From DATBLY01 sp963705545 (GTDB lineage Bacteria; Actinomycetota; UBA4738; HRBIN12), in NCBI GenBank assembly GCA_963705545.1, contig CAVPJX010000002.1:1-64000 (forward strand): 64,000 nucleotides of DNA, read 5' to 3'. Within the stretch, counting starts at the first letter, position 1. Each line of letters starts with the position of its first letter. Shown piece by piece: positions 16,267 through 24,508 of this stretch. A program made the translations under genes and the position numbers. The notes under the pieces were generated by a model. It had not been told where the DNA came from and searched no databases. It saw only the letters and a list, made by a program, of their open reading frames with translations.

Positions 16267-17736
16267 TCAGACCCACGACCCGTCGGGGAGGGACGCCGCG
16301 GCCTCGGCCGCGTCGTCGGTCCCGGCGAACGCCGCCGCGAAGTCGCCGCATCGCGCCCCGTCGGGGAGGACCTTCTGCGGGTTCATCCGCCGGTCCGGAT
16401 CGAACGCGGTCCGCAGGCAGTCCTGTGCGGCCAGGTCGTCGTCGGTGAAGACCAGGGGCATGAAGTCCCGCTTCTCCAGGCCGATCCCGTGCTCGCCCGA
16501 GAGCGCGCCACCCGCGTCGACGCACAGCCGCACGATCTCGTCGCTCGCGGCGAGCACCCGCTCGAGCGCGCCCGGCTCGCGCCGGTCGAACGACAGGAGT
16601 GGATGCAGGTTGCCGTCGCCGGCGTGGAAGACGTTCGTGACGATCAGCTGGTAGCGCTCGGCGATCGCGTACACGCCGGTCAGCACGTCGACGAGCTTCG
16701 TGCGGGGTACGACGCAATCGTGGAGGTGGTAGTGGGGAGCGATCTGCGCGACGGCGCCGAACGCCGACTTCCGGCCCTTCCAGAGCAGCGCGCGCTCCGC
16801 GTCGTCGGCCGCGACCCGGATCGAGCGGGTCCCGTGGTGCGTCGCGGCCGCCTCGACCTCGCGCGTCTGCGCGTCGACCGCCGACGGGAGCCCGTCCACC
16901 TCGACGAGCAGGATCGCGGCCGCGTCGGTCGGGTAGCCCGCGTGCGCGAAGCTCTCGGCCGCGACGACGATCCCGTGGTCCATCATCTCCACCGCGGCCG
17001 GGACGACGCCGCGCGCGATGATCTCCGACACGGTCGCCGCGCAGGTCTCGACCGAGTCGAAGTCGAACAGCATCGTGCGGACCGCCGGCGGCAGGGGGAG
17101 GATCCGCACGCACGCGGCCGCGACGATCCCGAGCGTCCCCTCCGAGCCGACCACCACGCCGCGGAGGTCATACCCGGCCGCCTCCGGCCCTTCGCTCCCG
17201 AGCCGGACGACGTCGCCGTCGGCGAGGACGACGTCCAGGGCCAGGACGTGCGCGCTCGTGACGCCGTAGGCGAGGCAGTGCGGACCGCCGGCGTTCGTGT
17301 TCACGTTCCCGCCGATCGACGACGTCTGCTGCGACGACGGATCCGGGGCGTAGGTCCAGCCCATCGGGCGGAGCGCGGTCGACAGGTCGAGGTTGAACAG
17401 GCCGGGCTCGACCCACGCCAGGCGATCCTCGGGCCGGATCTCGAGGACCCGGTTCATCTTCGCGGTCACCACGACGAGCGCGTCGCCGATGGGGGTCGCG
17501 GCGCCGGCGAGGCCCGTCCCGCTGCCGCGCGGCACGACCGGCATCCCGTGCTGGGCGGCGGCCCGGACGCAGGCGACGATGTCGTCGGTCGAGCGGGGGA
17601 ACGCGACGAGCGCGCACCCGCCCTCGGTCATCGAGGCGTCGCGCCCGTACAGCCGCAGCGCGAGCGGGTCGGACAGGACCTCCTCGGCACCGAGCGCTCG
17701 CACGAGCGCGTCGCGCGCCCCGTCGACGTCGGCCAT
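16267..17736 (-). CDS. glcD: Glycolate/D-lactate oxidase catalytic subunit GlcD
   Basis: 489 residues. FAD PCMH domain with PRGSGTGLAGAATPIG, QQTSSIGGNVNTNAGGPHCLAYG and SEGTLGIVAAACVRILPLP; C-terminal FAD-oxidase domain with HAGDGNLHPLLSF, GGALSGEHGIGLEKRDFM and FDPDRRMNPQKV. All are standard GlcD/D-lactate dehydrogenase motifs. It oxidises an alpha-hydroxy acid and passes electrons through GlcE and GlcF. Promoter: leaderless TACCCT 6 bases before ATG 17736. Confidence 0.93.
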   Translation of the reverse strand: MADVDGARDALVRALGAEEVLSDPLALRLYGRDASMTEGGCALVAFPRSTDDIVACVRAAAQHGMPVVPRGSGTGLAGAATPIGDALVVVTAKMNRVLEIRPEDRLAWVEPGLFNLDLSTALRPMGWTYAPDPSSQQTSSIGGNVNTNAGGPHCLAYGVTSAHVLALDVVLADGDVVRLGSEGPEAAGYDLRGVVVGSEGTLGIVAAACVRILPLPPAVRTMLFDFDSVETCAATVSEIIARGVVPAAVEMMDHGIVVAAESFAHAGYPTDAAAILLVEVDGLPSAVDAQTREVEAAATHHGTRSIRVAADDAERALLWKGRKSAFGAVAQIAPHYHLHDCVVPRTKLVDVLTGVYAIAERYQLIVTNVFHAGDGNLHPLLSFDRREPGALERVLAASDEIVRLCVDAGGALSGEHGIGLEKRDFMPLVFTDDDLAAQDCLRTAFDPDRRMNPQKVLPDGARCGDFAAAFAGTDDAAEAAASLPDGSWV

Positions 17737-17742
17737 GAGGGT

Positions 17743-17748
17743 AGGGTA
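17743..17748 (-). promoter_or_regulatory. Leaderless -10 element of glcD
   Basis: TACCCT on the minus strand (17748-17743), 6 bases before ATG 17736. On the plus strand a weaker TAGGCC (17747-17752) stands 7 bases before ATG 17760, so the two -10 cores overlap. Confidence 0.55.
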
Positions 17749-17759
17749 GGCCCCGTCGC

Positions 17760-18209
17760 ATGGTGACGTGGGGGACGTTCGAGGAACGGGCCGCGCCGAT
17801 CGCGTCGTTCGGTCGGGAGCGGATCGACCGCCGCGTCGCGTTCCTGGCCACCGTTCGATCCGACGGCGGCCCGCGCGTCCATCCGGTGACGCCGTGGGTC
17901 GCCGACGGACGCCTGTTCGTGCGGATGTACCGGACGTCCCCGAAGGCCGCCGACCTGCAGCGCGACCCGCGGTTCGCGCTGCATTCGATGATGGACAACG
18001 ACGACGGGATCGGCGGGGAGTTCTCGCTCCGCGGGCGGGCCGAGCGGGTGGACGACCCGGGGGAGGTCGCCGCCGCCTACGCCGCGATCGGCGAGCCCGG
18101 CACGCGGCCCCTCGTCCTGTTCACCCTCGGCGTGGACGGCGCGGCGACGACGGAGTACGAGGGCGACGAGACGGTGCGTCGCCGGTGGACCGAGGAAGAC
18201 GGGGCGTGA
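17760..18209 (+). CDS. PPOX-family (pyridoxamine-phosphate-oxidase-like) flavin/F420-binding protein
   Basis: 149 residues with the split-barrel start FLATVRSDGGPRVHPVTPWVADGRLFVRM, then SPKAADLQRDPRFALHS, which is typical of small PPOX proteins that bind FMN, F420 or heme. The substrate cannot be read from sequence. The stop codon overlaps the GTG of the GH114 gene, so the two are co-transcribed, although one acts in the cytosol and the other outside. Confidence 0.78.
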   Translation: MVTWGTFEERAAPIASFGRERIDRRVAFLATVRSDGGPRVHPVTPWVADGRLFVRMYRTSPKAADLQRDPRFALHSMMDNDDGIGGEFSLRGRAERVDDPGEVAAAYAAIGEPGTRPLVLFTLGVDGAATTEYEGDETVRRRWTEEDGA

Positions 18210-19297
18210 TCCGGAACCGGACGCGTGCGGTGGCGGTCGCGTCCGCCCTCGCGATCGTCGCCGGGCTGGTCGTGGTCGGACCGGCCGCGGCCGCCGCACC
18301 GATCGGCGCACCGGGTGTCGCCGCCGCGACGCCGACGGTCGATCGAGCCGCGTCCGCTGGTCCCGAGGCCACCCGGACCACGGAGGCGGCGCTTAGGACG
18401 GCCTGTCCACGATGTCCGGACCCGGAGCCGTGCGACGGGTGCTGGCTGCCCGGGCTCGACGAGCGCTGGCAGTACCAACTGCAGGCGAAGCCGGGCCTCG
18501 CCGATGACACCGGCGGGATCGTCGTCGACCTCTGCGAGCCACCGGCCGCCGGCGGCGACTGCGTCACCCCGACCGTCTTCGACATCGACCTCTACGTCGA
18601 CCAGAAGGTCGTGGGCGACGGGAACTTCGTCGTGAACGAGGCCGCGGTGGACGCGATCCACGCCGCCGGCGGTCACGCGATCTGCTACCTCGACGCCGGC
18701 GACGCCGAGACGTACCGGCCCGACTACGATCGGTTCGTCGCGTTCGACGCGGCGTGCGGGGGCTGCCTGATCGGCAACCCCTTCAGCCAGGTGTTCCCCG
18801 ACGAGTTCTTCCTGAACATCAACAACGACGAGGGGCAGCGCACGTTCATCCTGCAGGTGAACCGCGACCGCGTCGAGCGGTGCGCCGAGGCGGGGTTCGA
18901 CGGCGTCGAGTGGGACATCATCGACACGTTCGAGGATCCACACTCGGGGTTCCGCATCAGCGCACGGGCCCAGCTCATGTTCAACACGCGTCTCGCGAAC
19001 CTGGCGCACCGGTTCGGGATGTCCGTGGCGATGAAGAACGACCCGTCACAGGTGGGGGAGCTGCTCCCGTACTTCGACTACGCGATCGTCGAGGAATGTT
19101 TCGAGTGGGGCTTCTGCGCCGGCGACCCCGAGCCCGGCGAGGATGCGTTCGTCCAGGCCGGGAAGGCGGTCTTCGAGGTCGAGTACCGGCTGACGCGCGC
19201 GGAGTTCTGCGACCGGGCCGAGGGGTTGGGTTTCAACGCGATCAAGAAGGCCCGGAACTACTCGCTGTTCGCGACGCCCTATCACCCCTGTCGGTGA
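18206..19297 (+). CDS. Secreted GH114 glycosidase (endo-alpha-1,4-polygalactosaminidase family)
   Basis: 363 residues. Signal peptide (~1-30), a Thr/Ala-rich linker, a cysteine cluster CPRCPDPEPCDGC, then a GH114 TIM barrel: ICYLDAGDAETYRPDYDRF, FDGVEWDIIDTF, GMSVAMKNDPSQVGELLPYFDYAIVEECFEW and FNAIKKARNY. The paired acids in YLDAGDAE and VEWDIID are the probable catalytic region. GH114 enzymes cut alpha-1,4-galactosamine polymers of biofilms. Secretion fits hydrolysis of an external or envelope polysaccharide. GTG 18206 overlaps the upstream stop; GAGGAAG precedes it. Confidence 0.85.
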   Translation: MIRNRTRAVAVASALAIVAGLVVVGPAAAAAPIGAPGVAAATPTVDRAASAGPEATRTTEAALRTACPRCPDPEPCDGCWLPGLDERWQYQLQAKPGLADDTGGIVVDLCEPPAAGGDCVTPTVFDIDLYVDQKVVGDGNFVVNEAAVDAIHAAGGHAICYLDAGDAETYRPDYDRFVAFDAACGGCLIGNPFSQVFPDEFFLNINNDEGQRTFILQVNRDRVERCAEAGFDGVEWDIIDTFEDPHSGFRISARAQLMFNTRLANLAHRFGMSVAMKNDPSQVGELLPYFDYAIVEECFEWGFCAGDPEPGEDAFVQAGKAVFEVEYRLTRAEFCDRAEGLGFNAIKKARNYSLFATPYHPCR

Positions 19298-19319
19298 CGC
19301 GGCACCGGCGGCGATCGCG

Positions 19320-19655
19320 TCAGGCGACGCGTCCGGGCGAGCCGTCGGGCGCGGAGTAGGGGAGCCCCTCGGAGGCCCACGACTCCATCCCGCCCTCCAG
19401 GTTGACGGCGTGGAAGCCGCGCGCCTGGAACATCATCGTCGCGAGCTCGCTCCGGTTGCCGCTGCGGCAGATCACGACCACCGGCTTCGCGGGGTCGAGC
19501 TCGGTGCCTCCGCCGGCCATGATCGCGTTCAGCGGGATGTGGATCGCGCCCTCGACGCGGCCGGCCTCCCATTCGTACGGCTCGCGGCAGTCGACCAGCT
19601 GAACCTCGCTCAGGTGGTCGTAGGTGCCGCGGGCGCTGGAGAGCTCGTCGATCAT
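19320..19655 (-). CDS. Rhodanese-domain protein
   Basis: 111 residues, a single rhodanese domain: LVDCREPYEWEAGRVEGAIHIPL, then the active-site loop CRSGNRS (Cys ~63) and the end LEGGMESWASEGLP. A sulfurtransferase or sulfur carrier in the cytosol. MIDELSS at 19655 is taken as the start; a TAGGAT -10-like element lies 11 bases upstream (19672-19667). It converges with the GH114 gene. Confidence 0.85.
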   Translation of the reverse strand: MIDELSSARGTYDHLSEVQLVDCREPYEWEAGRVEGAIHIPLNAIMAGGGTELDPAKPVVVICRSGNRSELATMMFQARGFHAVNLEGGMESWASEGLPYSAPDGSPGRVA

Positions 19656-19688
19656 CGCAGGGAGGAATCCTAGCAACGAGGTCGGGAA

Positions 19689-20213
19689 CTACCCGCCGAG
19701 CGCCCGCTCGAAGGCCGCGAACGTCCGCTCGTCGAACAGCACGAACCGGACCTCCTCGACCCGGGTCGCCGAGGCGCGGATCGCGGCGACGGCGATCGGA
19801 GCGGCTTCGTCCACGGGGTACCCGTAGACGCCGGTCGAGATCGCGGGGAACGCGATCGTGCGGGCGCCGAGCTCGTCGGCGACGGCGAGCGACGACGCGT
19901 GGCAGGCGGCGAGCAGACGCGCGTCGCCGGGGGCGCCCGAGTAGATCGGTCCGGCCGTGTGGATGATCCACCGCGCGACCAGGTCGCCGCCGATCGTGGC
20001 CACGGCCTCGCCGGTCGGGAGCGGTGGCCGTGCGCGCTCGCGGATCACACGCTCCCGATCGGCCAGCGCCGCAGGTCCGGCCGCCCGCGTGATCGCGCCG
20101 TCCACGCCGCCGCCGGGCCGCAGCGCCGTGTTCGCGGCGTTCACGATCGCGTCGACGTCCTCGGTCGTGATGTCGCCCCGGACCACCGCGATCATCGGCG
20201 CGATCGTGGGCAT
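19689..20213 (-). CDS. Macrodomain protein (ADP-ribosyl / O-acetyl-ADP-ribose hydrolase type)
   Basis: 174 residues, a single macrodomain. RGDITTEDVDAIVNAANTALRPGGGVDGAI is the MacroD-type ADP-ribose loop, and AISTGVYGYPVDEAAPIAV is the second binding loop. Such proteins remove ADP-ribose from proteins or deacetylate O-acetyl-ADP-ribose. No sirtuin or ADP-ribosyltransferase gene is in the window. It diverges from the kinase gene at 20246, with start codons 32 bases apart. Confidence 0.9.
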   Translation of the reverse strand: MPTIAPMIAVVRGDITTEDVDAIVNAANTALRPGGGVDGAITRAAGPAALADRERVIRERARPPLPTGEAVATIGGDLVARWIIHTAGPIYSGAPGDARLLAACHASSLAVADELGARTIAFPAISTGVYGYPVDEAAPIAVAAIRASATRVEEVRFVLFDERTFAAFERALGG

Positions 20214-20219
20214 GGCGCC

Positions 20220-20238
20220 AGCGTAGCCGGGGTAGGCT
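20220..20238. promoter_or_regulatory. Back-to-back leaderless promoters
   Basis: Minus strand: TACGCT (20225-20220), 6 bases before ATG 20213 of the macrodomain gene. Plus strand: TAGGCT (20233-20238), 7 bases before ATG 20246 of the kinase gene. The two polymerases would overlap, so transcription is probably mutually exclusive at any one moment. Confidence 0.55.
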
Positions 20239-20245
20239 GCGGCCG

Positions 20246-21181
20246 ATGTCCGGCTTCGACATCGTCGTCCTCGGCGACGCGAACCCCGACCTGATCCTTC
20301 GGGGCGGTGACGTGGTGCCCGCGTTCGGGCAGGCGGAGCGATTGGTCGACGAAGCCACGCTCACGGTCGGCGGGTCGGGCGGGATCTTCGCGTGCGCCGC
20401 GGCGCGCCTCGGTCTGTCCGTCGCGTTCGTCGGCGTCGTGGGCGACGACCGGTTCGGGCGCTTCATGTGCGAGGAGCTCGAGGCGAACGGCGTGGACACC
20501 CACGGCGTGGTGACCGATCCCGACCGGCCGACCGGGGTGACCGTGGTGCTGTCGACGCCCGACGACCGCGCGATGCTGACCGCCCTCGGGACGGTGGGCG
20601 ACCTGCGTGCCGACCTGGTCGACCGCCGGATCCTGGAGCAGGCGCGTCACGTCCACGTGAGCTCCTACTACCTGCAACGGAGCCTGGCCCCCGATCTCCC
20701 GCGGCTCTTCGCGGAGGTGCGCGCCGCCGGCACCACGACGTCGGTGGACCCGAACTGGGACCCGTCCCGTCGCTGGGACGATGCGCTGCTGCGTCTCCTC
20801 GCGTCGGTCGACGTCTTCCTGCCGAACGAGATGGAGGCGCTCAGCCTGGCGCACATCTCCGAGCTCGACCGGGCGATCGCGCGGCTCCGCGAGGCCGGCG
20901 CCGGCGTCGTGGTCGTCAAGCGGGACGGGGACGGCGCGGTCGCCGCCGACGGTTCCGGGGCCGTCCGGGTCGACGGGCTCGCGGTGCCGGTCGTGGACGG
21001 GACCGGAGCCGGCGACGCGTTCGATGCCGGGTTCCTCGCGTCCTGGCTCACGGGGGGGTCGCTCGAACGGTCGCTCGCCGTCGGCAACGCCTGCGGAGCG
21101 GCCGCGGTGGGCGCTCCCGGCGGCACCGGGGCGCTCTCGACGATGGACGAGGCGCTCCAGCTGGTGGGGGCGACCCGGTGA
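20246..21181 (+). CDS. PfkB-family carbohydrate kinase (ribokinase-like)
   Basis: 311 residues. N-terminal GDANPDLIL, GGSGGIFACAAARLGL, and the C-terminal PfkB signature DGTGAGDAFDAGFLASWL with the catalytic Asp. It phosphorylates a sugar or nucleoside with ATP; ribose, fructose or 2-keto-3-deoxygluconate are all possible. It overlaps the next kinase gene by four bases (GTGA), so both are made together. Confidence 0.88.
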   Translation: MSGFDIVVLGDANPDLILRGGDVVPAFGQAERLVDEATLTVGGSGGIFACAAARLGLSVAFVGVVGDDRFGRFMCEELEANGVDTHGVVTDPDRPTGVTVVLSTPDDRAMLTALGTVGDLRADLVDRRILEQARHVHVSSYYLQRSLAPDLPRLFAEVRAAGTTTSVDPNWDPSRRWDDALLRLLASVDVFLPNEMEALSLAHISELDRAIARLREAGAGVVVVKRDGDGAVAADGSGAVRVDGLAVPVVDGTGAGDAFDAGFLASWLTGGSLERSLAVGNACGAAAVGAPGGTGALSTMDEALQLVGATR

Positions 21182-22116
21182 TCGTCTGCCTGGCCGCGAA
21201 CCCATCGATCGACAAGCTCTTCGAGGTGGAGCGTCTGATCCGGGGCGATATCCATCGTCCGTCGGGGTTCGTGCAGACCGCGGGTGGCAAGGGGCTGAAC
21301 GTGGCCCGGGCCGCCGCCGCTCTGGGGGCCGAGGTCCGGGTCGTCGCCCTGTTCCGCGGGCACGCCGGGAAGTGGCTCGAGGAGACGCTCGCCGCCGAGG
21401 GCGTCCACGGGACCTCCGTCTGGACGCACGGCGAGAACCGGGCCTCGCTCTCGGTCGCCGACCGCGAGACGGCCGGGCTGACCGAGTTCTACGAGCACGG
21501 CCCGGAGGTCCCGTCGGCGGCGTGGGCCGAGCTCGCCGAGGCGGTCGCCGGGACGTTCCCGGATGCCGGTTGGCTGACGATCTCGGGCTCGATGCCCGCC
21601 GGCGCGCCGGACGACGGCTATCGCGACATCGTGGGTGAGGCACGCGCCGCGGGGGTGCCCGTCGCGCTCGACGCGGAGGGCGACCGGCTCCGCGTGGCGC
21701 TCGACGGGCGGCCCGAGGTCGTGAAGGTGAACGCCGTCGAGGCGGCGGAGCTGCTCGGCGTGCCGACGGCCCGTCGCGACGAGGCGCTCGCGGCGGCGCA
21801 GAAGCTCCGCGACCTGGCCGGCGGGCACGGCCACGCCGGGCTCGTCACGCGGGGCGCCGACGGGGTGGTCGTCGCGGCGCCCGACGGCTCGCTCTACGAG
21901 GGGGTCCTCTACGTCCGGGGTCGGTACCCGGTCGGCAGCGGCGACGCGTTCCTGGCGGGGGTCGTCACGGCGCTCGACCGCGGCGACGACTGGCCGGCCG
22001 CGCTCGCCCTCGCGCTCGGCGCCGCGACGGCGAACGCGGAGCTGCCGGGGGCCGGGCGGCTGGACCCCGCCCGCGCGGCGACCCTGGCCGCCGAGGCGAC
22101 GATCCGCCCGGCGTGA
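21178..22116 (+). CDS. 1-phosphofructokinase / tagatose-6-phosphate kinase-family hexose kinase
   Basis: 312 residues. ANPSIDKLFEV and GGKGLNVARAAAALGA match the FruK/LacC branch of PfkB kinases, which act on phosphorylated or free hexoses, and GRYPVGSGDAFLAGVV is the C-terminal signature. No PTS gene is nearby. Along with the upstream kinase it could phosphorylate the products of the sugar locus at 22.9-35 kb (inference from proximity). GTG 21178 overlaps the upstream stop; its own stop overlaps GTG 22113. Confidence 0.87.
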   Translation: MIVCLAANPSIDKLFEVERLIRGDIHRPSGFVQTAGGKGLNVARAAAALGAEVRVVALFRGHAGKWLEETLAAEGVHGTSVWTHGENRASLSVADRETAGLTEFYEHGPEVPSAAWAELAEAVAGTFPDAGWLTISGSMPAGAPDDGYRDIVGEARAAGVPVALDAEGDRLRVALDGRPEVVKVNAVEAAELLGVPTARRDEALAAAQKLRDLAGGHGHAGLVTRGADGVVVAAPDGSLYEGVLYVRGRYPVGSGDAFLAGVVTALDRGDDWPAALALALGAATANAELPGAGRLDPARAATLAAEATIRPA

Positions 22117-22823
22117 GGGCGCGCGTCGTGACGGACGAGGACCTGATCGGCGAGCAGATCCGCTACTACGACGACCGCGCGCCGGAGTACGAGGACTACT
22201 GGTTCCGGCGCGGCGCGTACGTGCACGGACCGGACGAGGACGCGGCGTGGTTCCGGGAGACGGCCGTCGTCGAGGCGGCGGTCGACGCGTTCGACCTGTC
22301 GGGATCGGTGCTGGAGCTCGCGTGCGGGTCCGGGGTCTGGACGAGGCGGATCGCGCCTCGCGCTCGCCGACTGGTCGCGGTCGACAGCTCGCCGGCGATG
22401 CTCGACCTGAACCGCGAGCGCTTCGGCCGACCGTCCATCGAGTACGTGCGCGCCGACCTGTTCTCGTGGCAACCCTCCGAGCGGTTCGACGCCGCCCTCG
22501 CGGGGTTCTTCGTCTCGCACATCCCCGCCGAGCGCTGGACGGGTTTCTGGGAGGGCGCGGCGCCTGGCGGGCTGGCTCCGGCGCCGGGATCCTGCGTGTT
22601 CCTGGTCGACGAGTCGGTCGGTCGAGATCGTCCCGCAGCGGAGGCGCCCGTGACCGGCGCGTCGCACCCCCAACGCCGGATCCTGGGGGAGCGCGCGTAC
22701 ACGATCGTGAAGCGCTACTGGACCCCGGCCGAGCTCGAGGGCGCCCTCGCCGAGCTGGGGTGGTCGGCCACGCTGCGGTCGAGCGGTCCCCGCCTCTTCT
22801 ACGGCGTCGCGCGCCCGATCTGA
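22113..22823 (+). CDS. SAM-dependent class I methyltransferase
   Basis: 236 residues. Rossmann-fold motif I VLELACGSGVWTRRI (~70), motif post-I VAVDSSPAMLDLN, and the later DAALAGFFVSHIPAERW. It ends in YWTPAELEGALAELGW, typical of small-molecule or tRNA-unrelated methyltransferases of the UbiE-like group. The substrate is unknown. Third gene of a coupled trio with the two kinases. GTG 22128 is an alternative start. Confidence 0.85.
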   Translation: MRARVVTDEDLIGEQIRYYDDRAPEYEDYWFRRGAYVHGPDEDAAWFRETAVVEAAVDAFDLSGSVLELACGSGVWTRRIAPRARRLVAVDSSPAMLDLNRERFGRPSIEYVRADLFSWQPSERFDAALAGFFVSHIPAERWTGFWEGAAPGGLAPAPGSCVFLVDESVGRDRPAAEAPVTGASHPQRRILGERAYTIVKRYWTPAELEGALAELGWSATLRSSGPRLFYGVARPI

Positions 22824-22848
22824 GGAACGGGGTTCCGCTCTGCGGGAC
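22824..22848. promoter_or_regulatory. Putative IclR operator in the iclR promoter
   Basis: GTTCCGC-TCTG-CGGGAC (22832-22848) matches the site at 23694-23710. The overlapping GGAAC-GGG-GTTCC (22824-22836) adds a second dyad. It covers the -35 region of the iclR promoter, which suggests autoregulation. Confidence 0.55.
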
Positions 22849-22855
22849 GCCGGAC

Positions 22856-22861
22856 TAGCAT
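22856..22861 (+). promoter_or_regulatory. Leaderless -10 element of iclR
   Basis: TAGCAT followed by 7 bases and ATG 22869. Confidence 0.55.
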
Positions 22862-22868
22862 CCGGCGC

Positions 22869-23672
22869 ATGGCGCGCGACGACGGGCCGTCGGTGGAGAG
22901 CGTCGACCGGGCGCTCCGCGTGCTGGGCGAGCTGGCCGACCACGGGACCGGGATCTCGCTCGAGGATCTGGCCGAGTCGATGGCGATCCCGAAGAGCTCG
23001 CTGCATCGGACGCTCGCGGCGCTGCGCGAGCGCGGGTTCGCGGGCCAGCGCGAGGACGGGCGCTACACGGTCGGCTCCGAGCTGCTGCGGATCGCGTTCG
23101 GGTTCTACGACCGGATGGACGTGCGCGTGGTCTGGCGTCCGCTGCTCGAGCGCGTGCGCGACGCCTGCAACGAGACCGTGCATCTCGGGGTCCTCGACGG
23201 AGCGGACGTCGTGTACGTGGACAAGCTCGAGTCGTCCCACTCGGTGACCCTGACGTCTCAGGTCGGGGGGCGGAACCCGGCGCACTGCACGGGCGTCGGG
23301 AAGGCGGTCCTCGCGTGGACGTATCCGACCGACGAGGCGATCGCCGCGTGGATCGAACGGGTGGGCCCGCTGCAGCGCAAGACGCGCCAGAGCATCGTCG
23401 ACCCCGGTGCCCTGATCGCTCAGATGGCGAAGGTCCGTCGCGACGGCTACGCCGTGGACATGGAGGAGAGCGAGCTGGGGGTCCGCTGCGTCGGTGCCCC
23501 GGTGTTCCTGGGTGGCGCGTCTCCGGTCGCGGCCGTCTCGATCGCCGCCCCCAGGGAGCGGATGCCGGTCTCGCGGATGCGGAGCCTCGCCCAGGAGCTG
23601 GTGCGGGCCACGCGGGCCGACGCCCTGGCGGGCCCCGGCTCCCTTGACCACGGGAACGCGAGGGCGCGATGA
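22869..23672 (+). CDS. IclR-family transcriptional regulator
   Basis: 267 residues. An N-terminal winged helix-turn-helix (SVDRALRVLGELADHGTGISLEDLAESMAIPKSSLHRTLAALRERGF) is followed by the IclR effector-binding domain (VHLGVLDGADVVYVDKLES, then CTGVGKAVLAW). Such regulators control sugar and aromatic catabolism and bind a pathway metabolite. It immediately precedes the nine-gene polycistron, and matching dyads stand before both, so it probably controls that operon and itself. Confidence 0.92.
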   Translation: MARDDGPSVESVDRALRVLGELADHGTGISLEDLAESMAIPKSSLHRTLAALRERGFAGQREDGRYTVGSELLRIAFGFYDRMDVRVVWRPLLERVRDACNETVHLGVLDGADVVYVDKLESSHSVTLTSQVGGRNPAHCTGVGKAVLAWTYPTDEAIAAWIERVGPLQRKTRQSIVDPGALIAQMAKVRRDGYAVDMEESELGVRCVGAPVFLGGASPVAAVSIAAPRERMPVSRMRSLAQELVRATRADALAGPGSLDHGNARAR

Positions 23673-23693
23673 TGTGTCGTCGGACAGAACAGC

Positions 23694-23710
23694 GTTCCGC
23701 AGGACGGAAC
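23694..23710. promoter_or_regulatory. Putative IclR operator before the catabolic polycistron
   Basis: GTTCCGCAGGACGGAAC: arms GTTCCG and CGGAAC around CAGGA, a perfect dyad whose flanking bases extend it to 7-bp arms (CGTTCCG/CGGAACG). It is 35 bases upstream of TTG 23746. The left 7 bases and the CGG-x-AC right end match the site before iclR. Confidence 0.6.
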
Positions 23711-23745
23711 GACGGGTCGGAACCGATCGAGGGGGAGGGGCCCGT

Positions 23746-24504
23746 TTGCGCGGGTTGAACGACCGGGGGGTGCTGATCAGCGGCGGGACGAGCGGGATCG
23801 GCCTGGCCACCGCCCGCCGGTTCCTCGAGGAGGGGGCGCGCGTCTTCGTCGGCGGCGTCGACGCCGGCGAGGTCGCGATCGCGCTCGCCGAGCTGCGCGA
23901 GCGCGAAGGCCCGGTCGAGGGCGTGACGGTCGACGTGTCACGCGAGGACGACGTCGCGCGGCTCGTGACCGAGGCGACGACCTCGCTCGGGCGGATCGAC
24001 GTCTTGATCAACAACGCCGGGATCGCCGAGAAGACCTGGTTCCTCGACCTCGACGCCGAGCGCTGGGACCGGATGATCGCCGTGAACCTGCGGGGTATGT
24101 TCCTGGTGGCCCAGGCCGTCGCGCGGCTGATGGTCGCGGACGGCGCCGGCGGCGCGATCGTGAACATGGCGTCGACGAACGCGCTCGGCGGCGAGGCGGA
24201 GTACGCGCACTACGACGCGTCGAAGGGCGGCGTGCTCCAGCTGACCCGGACGATGGCGGTCGAGCTCGGAACGAAGGGGATCCGCGTGAACTGCCTGTGC
24301 CCGGGGTTCATCGACACACCGCTGAACCGGGCGCTCGGGGACGAGTCGGCGTTCGAGCGCTACGAGCGGGAGCAGATCCCGCTGGGCCGCCGCGGCCGGG
24401 CCGACGAGGTCGCCGCCGCGTACGCGTTCCTCGCCTCGGACGAGGCGTCGTTCGTCCATGGGGCGGCGCTCGTGATCGACGGCGGGCAGACGGCGGTGAT
24501 GTGA
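23746..24504 (+). CDS. Short-chain dehydrogenase/reductase (SDR)
   Basis: 252 residues. Glycine-rich cofactor motif GGTSGIGLA near the start, NNAG, the Ser region IVNMAS, and YxxxK in HYDASKGG, then PGFIDTPL. It is a classical NAD(P)-dependent SDR of the kind that oxidises sugars, sugar acids or polyols. TTG 23746 is chosen as start because GGAGGGG stands 5 bases upstream and it yields the usual short lead before the beta-alpha-beta fold. First gene of the sugar polycistron, 4 bases before the next gene. Confidence 0.88.
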   Translation: MRGLNDRGVLISGGTSGIGLATARRFLEEGARVFVGGVDAGEVAIALAELREREGPVEGVTVDVSREDDVARLVTEATTSLGRIDVLINNAGIAEKTWFLDLDAERWDRMIAVNLRGMFLVAQAVARLMVADGAGGAIVNMASTNALGGEAEYAHYDASKGGVLQLTRTMAVELGTKGIRVNCLCPGFIDTPLNRALGDESAFERYEREQIPLGRRGRADEVAAAYAFLASDEASFVHGAALVIDGGQTAVM

Positions 24505-24508
24505 GCCG

